39,689 bases of DNA from Peribacillus deserti (GCF_016909175.1 NZ_JAFBFI010000025.1:1-39689), one strand, 5' to 3'; counted from the first letter of the stretch, positions 1 through 9,979 are shown. Translations and numbers: made by a program. The notes: generated from the sequence alone by a model not told the origin.

Positions 1-94
<94 letters not shown>

Positions 95-121
95 TGGTTT
101 AAATTTAATATTTCTTACCGT

Positions 122-195
<74 letters not shown>

Positions 196-209
196 TCATT
201 TTTCCAGAA

Positions 210-235
210 AGCGAAACGAGGTTTCGCTTTTTTTA
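210..235 (+). terminator. Rho-independent terminator after tRNA-fMet
   Basis: Stem AGCGAAAC (210-217), loop GAG, stem GTTTCGCT (221-228), followed by a run of seven T. It ends the rRNA-tRNA operon. Confidence 0.9.
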
Positions 236-253
236 TTTAATCAACAAGATGGT

Positions 254-283
254 TTGTCTCTTTTCATTAAAATAAGGTAAACT
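254..283 (+). promoter_or_regulatory. Possible promoter for the tsaE operon
   Basis: TTGTCT (254-259) and TAAACT (278-283) are separated by 18 bases. Both are partial matches to SigA hexamers. This is the only reasonable promoter pair between the tRNA terminator and the hairpin at 302-326. Confidence 0.3.
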
Positions 284-301
284 ACATATAACACTATTTT
301 T

Positions 302-333
302 CCTTAGGAAGGTGCTTCTCCTAAGGTTTTTTT
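302..333 (+). terminator. Terminator-like hairpin in the tsaE leader
   Basis: CCTTAGGA (302-309) pairs perfectly with TCCTAAGG (319-326), and a run of seven T follows. It lies 35 bases before the tsaE start and downstream of the tRNA operon's own terminator. It could be a second terminator for read-through from rrn, or an attenuator of the tsaE transcript. Confidence 0.6.
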
Positions 334-367
334 ATAGCAAGAGACTACTTTATAATCAGGTGACTAT

Positions 368-820
368 ATGACATATGAAATAATTGCTAAAGATGTGGAA
401 GAAACGACAGCCCTTGCTATTAAATTGGCAGGTAAATTACAGCCGGGTGATGTACTAGCCCTTGAAGGGGATCTTGGGGCTGGCAAGACTGCTTTTACTA
501 AGGGTATAGCCAAGGGGTTAGGAATAACTAGGAATGTTAATAGTCCTACCTTTACCATCATTAAAGAATATAAAGGGCGCTTGCCTTTGTACCATATGGA
601 CGTGTATCGTATGGAAGATCAGGAAGAAGATTTGGGATTTGATGAGTATTTCACGGGAGGGGGAGTTACCATTGTAGAATGGGCCCACCTTATTAAAAAT
701 CAGCTCCCCGCAGAACTATTGCTTATTCACATTTACCATCACACAAATGATTCAAGACGCTTTGTGTTTTCGCCAGCCGGGGAAAGATATGAAGATTTAT
801 GCAAGGAGATTTTCAAATGA
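368..820 (+). CDS. tsaE: tRNA t6A biosynthesis ATPase TsaE (YdiB)
   Basis: TsaE is the small ATPase that drives turnover of the TsaB-TsaD complex making N6-threonylcarbamoyl-adenosine at position 37 of ANN-decoding tRNAs. The 150-residue product has the family P-loop GDLGAGKT at residues 34-41, the SPTF motif at 59-62, HMDVYR at 76-81 and VEW at 103-105. Length is normal. The start ATG follows a CAGGTG-type ribosome binding site by a few bases. Its TGA overlaps the ATG of tsaB (ATGA), so the two are translationally coupled. In B. subtilis thiL precedes this gene; here the rRNA/tRNA block comes directly before it. Confidence 0.95.
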   Translation: MTYEIIAKDVEETTALAIKLAGKLQPGDVLALEGDLGAGKTAFTKGIAKGLGITRNVNSPTFTIIKEYKGRLPLYHMDVYRMEDQEEDLGFDEYFTGGGVTIVEWAHLIKNQLPAELLLIHIYHHTNDSRRFVFSPAGERYEDLCKEIFK

Positions 821-1515
821 AAGTATTAGCTATTGATACATCTAACTATGTTATGGGTATTGCCTTAATAGAAGAGGATAAAGTCCTCGGTGAATATATC
901 ACGAACTTGCAGAAAAACCATTCGGTTCGAGTTATGCCCTGTATTGAAGCATTATTGAAGGAATGTAATGTGAATCCCTCCGAGCTCGATAAAATTGTGG
1001 TTGCTAAAGGCCCGGGTTCATATACTGGAGTACGAATTGGTGTTACCATCGCAAAAACGCTTGCATGGACACTGAAGATCCCATTAGCGGGGGTTTCGAG
1101 TCTTGAAGCACTAGCCGCTAATGGCCGCTTTTTTAATGGCTATATCTCTCCCTTATTTGATGCTCGGCGGGGCCAGGTTTATACAGGACTTTATGAATAT
1201 AGGGGTGGAATTCTTGAAGCTGTTCAAGAAGACCGCAATATTCTGCTCACCGATTGGGCTGAGGCTTTAAAAGTAATGAAAAGACCGGTGTTATTTTTAG
1301 GAAACGATGTATCACTTCATCAAGAATCTCTAAAAGAAATCTTAGGAGAACATTCTGTTTTTGGATCGGTTTCTTTACATAGTCCCCGTCCAAATGAGTT
1401 AGCTTTCCTTGGGTTAACAAAGCCTGATGATGATATTCATAAATTTGTTCCAAATTATATTCGTCTCGCTGAAGCAGAAACCAAATGGCTAGAGCAGCAA
1501 AATAATTCATTATAA
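817..1515 (+). CDS. tsaB: tRNA t6A biosynthesis protein TsaB (YdiC)
   Basis: TsaB is the inactive ASKHA-fold partner of TsaD in the t6A synthase. The 232-residue protein opens with the phosphate-1-like motif MKVLAIDTS and carries GPGSYTGVRIG (65-75) and DARRGQVY (115-122), typical of bacterial TsaB. I chose ATG 817 because AAGGAG at 803-808 is correctly spaced from it. A longer reading from 799 would place that site inside the gene. The start overlaps the tsaE stop. The gene is followed after 13 bases by rimI, which has its own AAGGAAGAG site. Confidence 0.93.
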   Translation: MKVLAIDTSNYVMGIALIEEDKVLGEYITNLQKNHSVRVMPCIEALLKECNVNPSELDKIVVAKGPGSYTGVRIGVTIAKTLAWTLKIPLAGVSSLEALAANGRFFNGYISPLFDARRGQVYTGLYEYRGGILEAVQEDRNILLTDWAEALKVMKRPVLFLGNDVSLHQESLKEILGEHSVFGSVSLHSPRPNELAFLGLTKPDDDIHKFVPNYIRLAEAETKWLEQQNNSL

Positions 1516-1528
1516 GGAAGAGAGTAAA

Positions 1529-1981
1529 ATGGGGAATACTTTAACTTATCGATTAATGAATATTGGAGATATTGATCAGGTATTAGAGGTTGAGCACCTC
1601 TGTTTTTCTCTCCCCTGGAGCAGGGAAGCATTTATAAACGAACTGGTCAATAACAAATATGCTGTCTATCTTGTCCTAGAAGAACAAAGTAGAATTATTG
1701 GTTATTGTGGTGCCTGGGTCGTGCTGGATGAAGCTCATATCACAAATATCGCCATATTGCCGGAATTCCGCGGCCGAAATTTAGGTGAGGCATTATTAGT
1801 AAAATTAATTCAAACTGTGAAAAGCATGGGGGCACTATCTGTGACTCTCGAAGTGAGAGTCAGTAATATAGCTGCGCAGTCTCTATACAAAAAACTAGGA
1901 TTTCAAAATGGCGGAATAAGAAAGAGCTACTATACAGATAATTATGAAGATGCATTAGTAATGTGGGTGAATTTAAGATGA
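1529..1981 (+). CDS. rimI: Ribosomal protein S18-alanine N-acetyltransferase RimI (YdiD)
   Basis: GNAT-fold acetyltransferase of 150 residues. In this operon position the B. subtilis ortholog is annotated as RimI, which acetylates the N-terminal alanine of ribosomal protein S18. The acetyl-CoA pyrophosphate loop is RGRNLGEA at residues 81-88. The C-terminal motif [18 protein letters not shown] (108-125) contains the Glu and Tyr that family members use in catalysis. The gene sits between tsaB and tsaD, as in many Firmicutes, and its stop codon overlaps the tsaD start (ATGA). The substrate is inferred from family and context. Confidence 0.9.
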   Translation: MGNTLTYRLMNIGDIDQVLEVEHLCFSLPWSREAFINELVNNKYAVYLVLEEQSRIIGYCGAWVVLDEAHITNIAILPEFRGRNLGEALLVKLIQTVKSMGALSVTLEVRVSNIAAQSLYKKLGFQNGGIRKSYYTDNYEDALVMWVNLR

Positions 1982-2985
1982 AGGATCAATTGATATTAGG
2001 TATTGAGACCAGCTGTGATGAAACGGCTGTAGCCGTTGTGAGAAATGGAAGAGATATTCTTGCTAATGTTGTGGCTTCACAAATAGAAAGCCATAAACGC
2101 TTTGGGGGAGTAGTCCCAGAGATTGCCTCAAGACATCATGTTGAAGAAATTACATTTGTGATAGAAGAAGCCCTTAGACAGGCAGGCATTGATTATAATG
2201 ATATTACAGCGATTGCGGTAACAGAAGGACCAGGGCTCGTTGGTGCGTTATTGATAGGGGTGAATGCGGCAAAGGCACTTTCATTTGCCCATAATATTCC
2301 TCTAATAGGGGTTCATCATATTTCCGGACATATATATGCTAACCGGCTCATCACCGAATTAAAGTTTCCTCTGCTTGCTCTTGTTGTGTCAGGCGGCCAT
2401 ACAGAATTAGTATATATGAAAGAACATGCTTCTTTTGAAGTCATTGGCGAAACCAGGGATGATGCAGCTGGAGAAGCGTATGATAAGGTGGCCAGGACAT
2501 TAAATATGCCATACCCGGGTGGTCCGCATATTGACCGGTTAGCTCAAGAGGGCGAACCTGTCATTAAACTTCCAAGATCGTGGCTTGAGGAAGGTTCTTA
2601 TGATTTTAGCTTTAGCGGCCTTAAGTCTGCTGTTATTAATACATTGCATAATGCGGAACAACGCGGAGATCACATTAATCCTGCTGATTTGGCTGCAAGC
2701 TTCCAGGAGAGCGTTATAGATGTTTTAGTAACAAAGGCACTTAGAGCAGCGAAAGAATATAACGTGACGCAAGTCTTGCTTGCTGGCGGAGTAGCAGCAA
2801 ACAAAGGGCTGAGGGCAGCTCTCACGTCTGCTTTTGTGGATATACCAGAAATTGAACTGGTCATCCCCCCTTTATATTTATGTACAGACAACGCTGCGAT
2901 GATAGCTGCAGTGGGAAGTGTTCTTTATGAAAAAGGCAAAAGGGCTGATTTAGCTTTAAATGCTAATCCGGGTTTAGAAATGTAA
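1978..2985 (+). CDS. tsaD: tRNA N6-adenosine threonylcarbamoyltransferase TsaD (Gcp/YdiE)
   Basis: TsaD transfers the threonylcarbamoyl group from threonylcarbamoyl-AMP to A37 of tRNA. The 335-residue product has the expected N-terminal [14 protein letters not shown], the metal-binding pair His114 and His118 in [11 protein letters not shown], and the third ligand Asp304 in [18 protein letters not shown] at 138-146 is also typical. The start is the ATG overlapping the rimI TGA. A GTG 15 bases upstream also lies in frame, but the ATG gives the usual family N-terminus. It is the last gene of the tsaE operon. The fourth universal t6A gene (tsaC, threonylcarbamoyl-AMP synthase) is not in this window. 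Confidence 0.95.
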   Translation: MKDQLILGIETSCDETAVAVVRNGRDILANVVASQIESHKRFGGVVPEIASRHHVEEITFVIEEALRQAGIDYNDITAIAVTEGPGLVGALLIGVNAAKALSFAHNIPLIGVHHISGHIYANRLITELKFPLLALVVSGGHTELVYMKEHASFEVIGETRDDAAGEAYDKVARTLNMPYPGGPHIDRLAQEGEPVIKLPRSWLEEGSYDFSFSGLKSAVINTLHNAEQRGDHINPADLAASFQESVIDVLVTKALRAAKEYNVTQVLLAGGVAANKGLRAALTSAFVDIPEIELVIPPLYLCTDNAAMIAAVGSVLYEKGKRADLALNANPGLEM

Positions 2986-2990
2986 TAAAA

Positions 2991-3027
2991 AATGGGTCTC
3001 CTGCTTCTAGAGGAGATCCATTTTTTT
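2991..3027 (+). terminator. Terminator after tsaD
   Basis: A 12-bp stem (2991-3002 with 3011-3022, one G-T pair) has an 8-base loop and ends in seven T. It closes the tsaE-tsaD operon. Confidence 0.9.
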
Positions 3028-3060
3028 ATTTAAAGTATGTACATAGTTTTCAAAAAATTT

Positions 3061-3206
3061 TGTGTATAACTTTTTGGGTATGTTAGTTTTGCATGTTAAT
3101 AACTGTGTATATTGTGGATAACTGACTTATTTAATGTGGATAATGTGGAAAAGTGTGTTGATAGCTGATGTATCATCAGTTGTACTGTGGATAAAATTGT
3201 GAATAA
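3061..3206. promoter_or_regulatory. DnaA-box cluster between tsaD and ydiF
   Basis: Three perfect copies of TGTGGATAA (reverse of the DnaA box TTATCCACA) lie at 3113-3121, 3135-3143 and 3186-3194. Related nonamers are TGTGTATAA at 3061-3069 (TTATACACA on the other strand), TGTGTATAT 3104-3112, TGTGGAAAA 3144-3152 and TGTGAATAA 3198-3206. All share one orientation. A small palindrome CTGATG-TAT-CATCAG is at 3165-3179. No ORF fills this 230-base gap. From memory, the gcp (tsaD) region is one of the DnaA-box clusters mapped in B. subtilis, where such clusters titrate DnaA. Confidence 0.8.
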
Positions 3207-3234
3207 AATAATGTTTATTTAGCTGCCTGCAAAT

Positions 3235-3258
3235 AAAAAACCGGAGTACACACTCCGG
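3235..3258 (-). terminator. Terminator of ydiF
   Basis: CCGGAG (3241-3246) and CTCCGG (3253-3258) form a GC-rich stem with loop TACACA. On the minus strand the stem is followed by six T (the A run at 3235-3240), right after the ydiF stop. Confidence 0.9.
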
Positions 3259-3262
3259 CTTC

Positions 3263-5200
3263 TTAACTTTCTAATAATTGCTCTTCGATTTCAGCCCATT
3301 CTTCTAACAACTCATCGAGCTCTCTCTTTGCAGACTCAAGTTTTAAATTGATCTCTAAAACTTTTTCATGGTTTTGAAAAACTAGCGGATCACAAAGCTG
3401 GTCATTATAATCCCGAATTTGAGGCTCCAAGACTTCAATTGCTCCCTCAATTTCTTCTAGCCTTCTTCTTCTCTGACGCTCAATCTTCTTAGCTTCTTTA
3501 TCTATTTTATGAGCCGTTTTAAGCGGCTTTGATTCCGCAGATTCAGCAGCAGGCTGTCTGCCTTCTAATGCGGCTATTTCCTGCTGTTCCTGCTTTTTGA
3601 CCATAAAATAGTCATAGTCGCCTAGATATTCTTCAGCACCATTCTTTGACAGCTCAATCACTTTTGAAGCAATCCTGTTTATGAAATACCTGTCATGCGA
3701 TACGAATAAAATGGTCCCCGGATAATCCACCAAAGCATTTTCTAATACAATCTTGCTGTCCAGGTCCAAGTGGTTCGTAGGCTCGTCCAAAATTAAAAGA
3801 TTAGCTTTTTCCATCATCAGCTTGGCCAGCGCCAGGCGCGCTTTCTCGCCGCCGCTCAAGGTGGAAACGGGTTTTAGTACATCATCGCCTGAAAATAAGA
3901 AGTTGCCCAGCACTGTCCGAATATCTTTTTCGTTTTCACCTGGATACTCATCCCATAACTCATTGAGTACTCTTTTATTGGATTTAAGATTTGCCTGGTT
4001 TTGATCATAGTAGCCTATTTTTACATTCGTTCCTATTTGGAATGAACCGCCTAGGGCAGGCATTGCACGAATGATGGTCTTCAGCAATGTGGATTTCCCT
4101 ATTCCGTTCGGTCCCACAAGGGCAATGCTGTCACCCTTTGCGATTCTAAACGAGATATCTTGAGAAACAGGTTCATGTTCATAGCCGATTGCCAGGCTGG
4201 AAATATTCAGGACTTCATTACCGCTTGGCCGTTCGATATCAAATCTAAAAGAAGCTGATTTTTCATCACCCTGCGGCCGGTCCATGACCTGAATTTTATC
4301 AAGCTGTTTTCTTCGGCTTTGAGCTCGTTTCGTGGTAGAGGCTCTGGCAATATTTTTCTGAACAAAATCTTTCAGTTTCTCAATTTCATCCTGCTGCTTT
4401 TCATATTGCTTGATTTCGCGCTCATAATCTTCCGCCTTATATACCAGATACTGCGAGTAATTACCGTTATATTTCTTAATGGAGGTTCTTGAAATTTCAT
4501 AAACTAGATTGACCACTTTATCTAAGAAATAACGGTCATGGGATACAATTAATACAGATCCCGAGTAACCTTGCAGATATTGTTCGAGCCAGGTTAATGT
4601 CTCTATATCTAAATGGTTTGTCGGTTCATCCAGTATGAGGATATTCGGCTTTGTTAACAACAGTTTTCCGAGGGCAAGCCTTGTTTTTTGCCCTCCGCTT
4701 AAAGTGGATATTTTTGTGCCAGGGTCAAATTTAGAAAACTGGAGACCGTGCAGGATGGAACGAATATCTGCTTCATATTGATAACCGCCCATTTCTTTAA
4801 ACTGAATCTGGGCTATATCGTATTCTTTTAGAATTTTTTGGTACAAGGCGTCATTATTATAGGTTTCAGGATCGGCCATGCTCGATTCCAGCCTTCGCAG
4901 CTCTTTTTCAAGCTTTTGAAGAGGTTCGAATACAGTAAGCATTTCCTCCCAGATGGAAAGAGAGGATTCCAGTCCTGTATCCTGGGCTAAGTACCCAATC
5001 GTTACATCTTTCGGTTTGATGATTTCTCCGCTATCATAAGATAAAAAACCTGCTATAATCTTTAAGAGAGTGGATTTACCTGCACCATTTCTTCCTACTA
5101 GTGCCACTCTGTCCCGATTTTGAATTTCGAGTTTAATATTTGAAAGAGCGACTTCAGCTCCATAGTATTTAGTCAATGCATTTACCTGAAGTAAGATCAT
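3263..5200 (-). CDS. ydiF: ABC-F family ATPase YdiF
   Basis: ABC-F proteins have two ABC ATPase domains and no membrane domain. Members act on ribosomes as translation factors or antibiotic-protection proteins. The 645-residue product shows Walker A GRNGAGKS (36-43) and GPNGIGKS (about 362), signatures LSGGQKTRLAL and LSGGEKARLAL, and two LILDEPTNHLD Walker B motifs. The charged linker between domains and a C-terminal coiled coil rich in Glu, Lys and Arg are both present. I chose ATG 5200, preceded by GAGGTG. A GTG at 5209 lies inside that site, so it is a poor start. Position and length (B. subtilis YdiF is about 640 residues) fit the vegetative YdiF type, not a resistance gene, but resistance cannot be excluded from sequence alone. 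Confidence 0.93.
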   Translation of the reverse strand: MILLQVNALTKYYGAEVALSNIKLEIQNRDRVALVGRNGAGKSTLLKIIAGFLSYDSGEIIKPKDVTIGYLAQDTGLESSLSIWEEMLTVFEPLQKLEKELRRLESSMADPETYNNDALYQKILKEYDIAQIQFKEMGGYQYEADIRSILHGLQFSKFDPGTKISTLSGGQKTRLALGKLLLTKPNILILDEPTNHLDIETLTWLEQYLQGYSGSVLIVSHDRYFLDKVVNLVYEISRTSIKKYNGNYSQYLVYKAEDYEREIKQYEKQQDEIEKLKDFVQKNIARASTTKRAQSRRKQLDKIQVMDRPQGDEKSASFRFDIERPSGNEVLNISSLAIGYEHEPVSQDISFRIAKGDSIALVGPNGIGKSTLLKTIIRAMPALGGSFQIGTNVKIGYYDQNQANLKSNKRVLNELWDEYPGENEKDIRTVLGNFLFSGDDVLKPVSTLSGGEKARLALAKLMMEKANLLILDEPTNHLDLDSKIVLENALVDYPGTILFVSHDRYFINRIASKVIELSKNGAEEYLGDYDYFMVKKQEQQEIAALEGRQPAAESAESKPLKTAHKIDKEAKKIERQRRRRLEEIEGAIEVLEPQIRDYNDQLCDPLVFQNHEKVLEINLKLESAKRELDELLEEWAEIEEQLLES

Positions 5201-5311
5201 TGTTTTCACCTCAATATACCGTTAGTTTACCTTATTTTTTACTAAAGGGGAAAACATAAGATAGGTAATAGGAATTAATATCTTTCCTTATCATAACACT
5301 GGAAAAAATCT

Positions 5312-5329
5312 TTGTGATATAGTTAACAA
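5312..5329. promoter_or_regulatory. Probable Rex operator upstream of moaC-rex
   Basis: TTGTGATATAGTTAACAA matches the Rex consensus TTGTGA-N6-TCACAA with one mismatch. TTAACA (5323-5328) inside it could be a -35 hexamer with TTAATA (5347-5352) as -10, so Rex binding would block RNA polymerase. It lies 56 bases before the moaC start, in the only intergenic space upstream of moaC-rex. Confidence 0.65.
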
Positions 5330-5384
5330 AACGTCATACCCAGATGTTAATAAATAGTGTATCATCGAATGAGAGGCGATTATT

Positions 5385-5876
5385 TTGGGAGAACTTACAC
5401 ATTTCAATGAGCAGGGGCGGGCACGTATGGTGGATGTCAGCCATAAGCCAGAGACCGTACGCACGGCGATTGCTCAATCAAGCGTTCTTATAAATCAGGA
5501 AATCTATACAAAAATAGAAAAGCGTGAATTAAAAAAAGGTGATGTTCTTTCAGTGGCACAGGTAGCAGGAATAATGGCGGCCAAAAGTACCTCCAGCATT
5601 ATACCGATGTGCCATCCTATACCTCTGAACGGCATTGACATTTCTTTTAGATGGGAACCTAAAGAGGACGCATATGAACTATTGATCACTGGTTCTGTTA
5701 AAACTAAGGGAAATACTGGTGTGGAAATGGAAGCGCTGACAGCTGTGACGGCTGCAGCTTTGACTGTATATGATATGTGCAAAGCCCTGGATAAAGGGAT
5801 GGTTATTGGCCCCACTTTTCTTGTGGAAAAGACAGGTGGAGTGTCGAGCAAGGATTTTACAAGGGAAAGTCTTTAG
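5385..5876 (+). CDS. moaC: Cyclic pyranopterin monophosphate synthase MoaC
   Basis: MoaC converts 3',8-cyclo-GTP (the MoaA product) to cyclic pyranopterin monophosphate, the second half of the first step of molybdenum cofactor synthesis. The 163-residue protein has MCHPIPL (75-81, catalytic His77), [11 protein letters not shown] (111-121) and YDMCKALDK with Asp130 and Lys133, matching the known active-site residues. The start is TTG 5385, spaced 8 bases from GAGAGG (5371-5376). This gives the family N-terminus with [15 protein letters not shown]. It sits between ydiF and rex exactly as ydiG/moaC does in B. subtilis. No other moa/moe gene is in the window. Confidence 0.95.
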   Translation: MGELTHFNEQGRARMVDVSHKPETVRTAIAQSSVLINQEIYTKIEKRELKKGDVLSVAQVAGIMAAKSTSSIIPMCHPIPLNGIDISFRWEPKEDAYELLITGSVKTKGNTGVEMEALTAVTAAALTVYDMCKALDKGMVIGPTFLVEKTGGVSSKDFTRESL

Positions 5877-5917
5877 AAGTAAAAGTAACAAAGAATAAAT
5901 GAAGAGGGGAAACAGCT

Positions 5918-6574
5918 ATGGCTCAAGAACCAGTTAAGATACCTCAGGCTACTGCAAGAAGGCTGCCGCTTTATTACCGGTTTTTAAATAACTTGCATTC
6001 TCAGGGAAAGCAGAGAGTTTCTTCTGCCGAACTTAGTGAAGCAGTTAAAGTCGATTCGGCGACGATTCGAAGAGATTTCTCCTATTTTGGCGCGTTAGGA
6101 AAAAAAGGATATGGATACAATGTAAATTATCTGCTAGGTTTTTTCCGGAAGACCCTTGACCAGGATGAACTAACAAAGGTTGCACTTATTGGGGTAGGTA
6201 ATCTGGGAACAGCATTTCTTAATTATAACTTCTTAAAAAATAACAATACAAAGATTGAAATTGGATTTGATGTAGATGAGAGCAAGGTCGGAACTACTAT
6301 AGGTGATGTTCCTATCTATCATATGGATGAGCTTCAAGAGAAGCTGGTCGAACAGGGGATAACAGTGGCTATACTGACGGTACCGGCTCCCGTTGCCCAG
6401 CCGATCACCGATTCGCTGGTAGAAGCCAATATCAAAGGGCTGTTAAATTTCACACCTGCACGTTTAAATGTTCCTAAGACCATCAGGGTCCATCACATTG
6501 ACCTCGCTGTCGAACTGCAATCATTTGTGTATTTCCTAAAACATTATCCAATAACTGAAAAAGAATTAATATAA
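5918..6574 (+). CDS. rex: Redox-sensing transcriptional repressor Rex
   Basis: Rex binds DNA when the NADH/NAD+ ratio is low and releases it when NADH rises, controlling fermentation and respiration genes. The 218-residue product has an N-terminal winged helix (about 10-75) with the recognition region [14 protein letters not shown] Rossmann domain with GVGNLG at 92-97 follows, and an acidic patch GFDVDE lies at the end of the second strand. The family motif [11 protein letters not shown] is present. The start ATG follows GAGGGG. It is 41 bases downstream of moaC and probably in its transcript. The operator at 5312-5329 suggests autoregulation. In B. subtilis tatAy-tatCy follow rex; here they are absent. 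Confidence 0.96.
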   Translation: MAQEPVKIPQATARRLPLYYRFLNNLHSQGKQRVSSAELSEAVKVDSATIRRDFSYFGALGKKGYGYNVNYLLGFFRKTLDQDELTKVALIGVGNLGTAFLNYNFLKNNNTKIEIGFDVDESKVGTTIGDVPIYHMDELQEKLVEQGITVAILTVPAPVAQPITDSLVEANIKGLLNFTPARLNVPKTIRVHHIDLAVELQSFVYFLKHYPITEKELI

Positions 6575-6576
6575 TA

Positions 6577-6616
6577 AAAAGGGAGCCATTTCTTTAAAAT
6601 GATGACTCCCTTTTTT
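6577..6616. terminator. Terminator between rex and ydiK
   Basis: AAAAGGGAG (6577-6585) pairs with CTCCCTTTT (6606-6614), with further pairing inside (ATTT/AAAT). T runs occur on both strands, so it can serve rex and, on the minus strand, read-through from ydiK. Confidence 0.85.
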
Positions 6617-6649
6617 CACATTTAGGGGGCAAGACAAAAAGGCCCCAAT

Positions 6650-6850
6650 CTATTTTGTTATTTTCTTTAATTTAAAGTATAAGGCAAACATCCTTATTGC
6701 TGATGCAAAGTCCAGCGTTGCCAGAAAGACAAGAAAGTAAGAGAAAAAACCCCATCCTGTCTGTGAGACATTCTTTATAGCGAAAACCGTAAATAAAATA
6801 CCAAGTCCTAAATATATGACTGCCATTAATAATGGCGATTGCTTTCTCAT
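6650..6850 (-). CDS. ydiK: Small membrane protein YdiK (DUF4305)
   Basis: A 66-residue protein with two hydrophobic segments (about 8-26 and 33-57) and a basic C-terminus (KLKKITK). Size, topology and position next to ydiL match YdiK of B. subtilis, a DUF4305 protein of unknown function. Its ATG overlaps the ydiL stop (ATGA) and is preceded by GGAGGAA, so it is translationally coupled to ydiL. Confidence 0.85.
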   Translation of the reverse strand: MRKQSPLLMAVIYLGLGILFTVFAIKNVSQTGWGFFSYFLVFLATLDFASAIRMFALYFKLKKITK

Positions 6851-7581
6851 AGTATTCCTCCTATAAAGCCTTGAGCCTTCTCTGCATCGATCATCATTTT
6901 TTCAATATCATCTTTATAAACAGTCTGAACAATAACGACTAGTGTATTCATGGAAACATGGGCGACAATCGGAACGATAATCCTCTTCGTTCTTACATAT
7001 AAAAATGCAAACGAAAACCCCATTGCTGAATATAAAAGCAGGTGAGCCGGTTCACCATGCACCAGGCCAAAAATGACCGAGCTGATCAGGGCTGAAATGA
7101 TAAAATTAAATTTTTTGTATAAGCCCCCAAAGATAATTTTACGGAAAACAATTTCTTCAAGAATGGGGCCGACTATGGAACTAACCACAATGACCAGAGG
7201 AACGGCTTCAATCAGCTGAATGATCTGCTGTGTGTTATCAGATCCTGCTTCGATGCCGATCAGCCTTTCAATGTTGCCTGCAAGGGCCTGTGCAAATAAC
7301 GATAAAAACACGCCGCCAATTGCCCAAAGAATAGAGGCTGAAACAGGTGCGGCTTCCCGCGCATACATATTTTGTTTCATATCCTTACGAAGCAGCAGCA
7401 AAATGATAATCAATGCTGCCATAAAACTGACAACAATCCAGTAGGCTCCAGCGGTTAAACTGGTCCTCTCAGCGGTCAGACCTGCGCTTTGTTGAATAAA
7501 TCCTATTATAGGAACGCCAATTAAGCCTGAAAGCTGCATGGCAACATATACAATAATGACAAGCCAGTACTCTCTTTTCAA
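6847..7581 (-). CDS. ydiL: CPBP-family intramembrane metalloprotease-like protein YdiL
   Basis: CPBP (CAAX protease and bacteriocin-processing) family membrane protein of 244 residues with about seven or eight hydrophobic helices. The diagnostic motifs are EEIVFRKII (EExxxR, motif 1), FGLVHG (motif 2 His) and VAHVSMNTLV (motif 3, HxxxN). These are the residues expected for an active site in the membrane. The start is TTG 7581, with AAAGGAGA about eight bases before it. It is the first gene of the ydiL-ydiK minus-strand pair between rex and groES, as in B. subtilis. The substrate is unknown; bacteriocin immunity or peptide processing is family knowledge only. Confidence 0.9.
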   Translation of the reverse strand: MKREYWLVIIVYVAMQLSGLIGVPIIGFIQQSAGLTAERTSLTAGAYWIVVSFMAALIIILLLLRKDMKQNMYAREAAPVSASILWAIGGVFLSLFAQALAGNIERLIGIEAGSDNTQQIIQLIEAVPLVIVVSSIVGPILEEIVFRKIIFGGLYKKFNFIISALISSVIFGLVHGEPAHLLLYSAMGFSFAFLYVRTKRIIVPIVAHVSMNTLVVIVQTVYKDDIEKMMIDAEKAQGFIGGIL

Positions 7582-7677
7582 TATATAATCTCCTTTGCCT
7601 GACTTTTTTCCGGCTTCATATAAAGGCCATTTTACTAACTGATTACAGGTTGTTCAAATATTTAAGACTGAGCGTGT

Positions 7678-7702
7678 ACTAATATGACTATACTATATTA
7701 GT
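7678..7702. repeat. Inverted repeat between ydiL and groES
   Basis: ACTAATAT (7678-7685) and ATATTAGT (7695-7702) are perfect 8-base arms around a 9-base spacer. There is no T run. It lies about 100 bases upstream of both the divergent ydiL start and the groES promoter, so it could be an operator; no regulator is identified. Confidence 0.5.
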
Positions 7703-7760
7703 CTTAATCTGGTAATGAAAGAAATTTTATCCCTGAGATGAAAATTTTTTGGGTTCCTGC

Positions 7761-7792
7761 TTGCAAAAATGATTGGTTTTATTTAATATAAT
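7761..7792 (+). promoter_or_regulatory. SigA promoter of groESL
   Basis: TTGCAA (7761-7766) is followed after 17 bases by TAATAT (7784-7789), overlapping a TATAAT at 7787-7792. It lies immediately upstream of the CIRCE operator. Confidence 0.7.
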
Positions 7793-7800
7793 AATTGGTG

Positions 7801-7827
7801 TTAGCACTCTAAGTCGATGAGTGCTAA
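7801..7827. promoter_or_regulatory. CIRCE operator (HrcA binding site)
   Basis: TTAGCACTC (7801-7809), 9-base spacer, GAGTGCTAA (7819-7827): a perfect CIRCE element. HrcA bound here represses groESL, and heat or misfolded protein that occupies GroEL relieves repression. Confidence 0.98.
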
Positions 7828-7869
7828 TCAATCAAATCTTACTTATTGAATTTGAGGAGGTTGTTTCAA

Positions 7870-8154
7870 TTGTTAAGACCATTAGGTGATCGCGTAGTAA
7901 TTGAACTTGTTCAATCTGAAGAAAAAACTGCCAGCGGTATCGTATTGCCGGATACTGCAAAAGAAAAGCCTTCAGAGGGAAAAGTTGTATCTGTCGGAAC
8001 AGGACGTGTTCTTGATAACGGTGAAAAAGTCGCTTTAGAGGTTTCAGAAGGCGATCGAATCATCTTCTCAAAGTATGCTGGAACTGAAGTGAAATACGAA
8101 GGCAATGAATACTTAATTCTTCGCGAAAGTGATATTTTAGCTGTTATTGGTTAA
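7870..8154 (+). CDS. groES: Co-chaperonin GroES
   Basis: GroES is the heptameric lid of the GroEL chaperonin. The 94-residue protein reads [13 protein letters not shown] at its start, has the mobile-loop region [12 protein letters not shown] (about 17-28) and ends [13 protein letters not shown], as in other Bacillus GroES. The start is TTG 7870, nine bases after GGAGG (7856-7860). The longer frame upstream of it is not coding. It forms an operon with groEL after 79 bases and is controlled by the promoter and CIRCE element directly upstream. Confidence 0.97.
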   Translation: MLRPLGDRVVIELVQSEEKTASGIVLPDTAKEKPSEGKVVSVGTGRVLDNGEKVALEVSEGDRIIFSKYAGTEVKYEGNEYLILRESDILAVIG

Positions 8155-8212
8155 TTCATTTTCCATAAAACATACTTAGATTTAGTTTATGTTTAATACT
8201 TACTTTTTATAA

Positions 8213-9871
<1,659 letters not shown>

Positions 9872-9979
9872 TCATCCGCTCGTAATCCCAGTAACAATGG
9901 GGTTTGTAGACCTTTATATACTTTGAAAGAAGCCTAGGGGTAACAATCGGGTAACATTTTCTTAAATAAGGGTCTAAAA

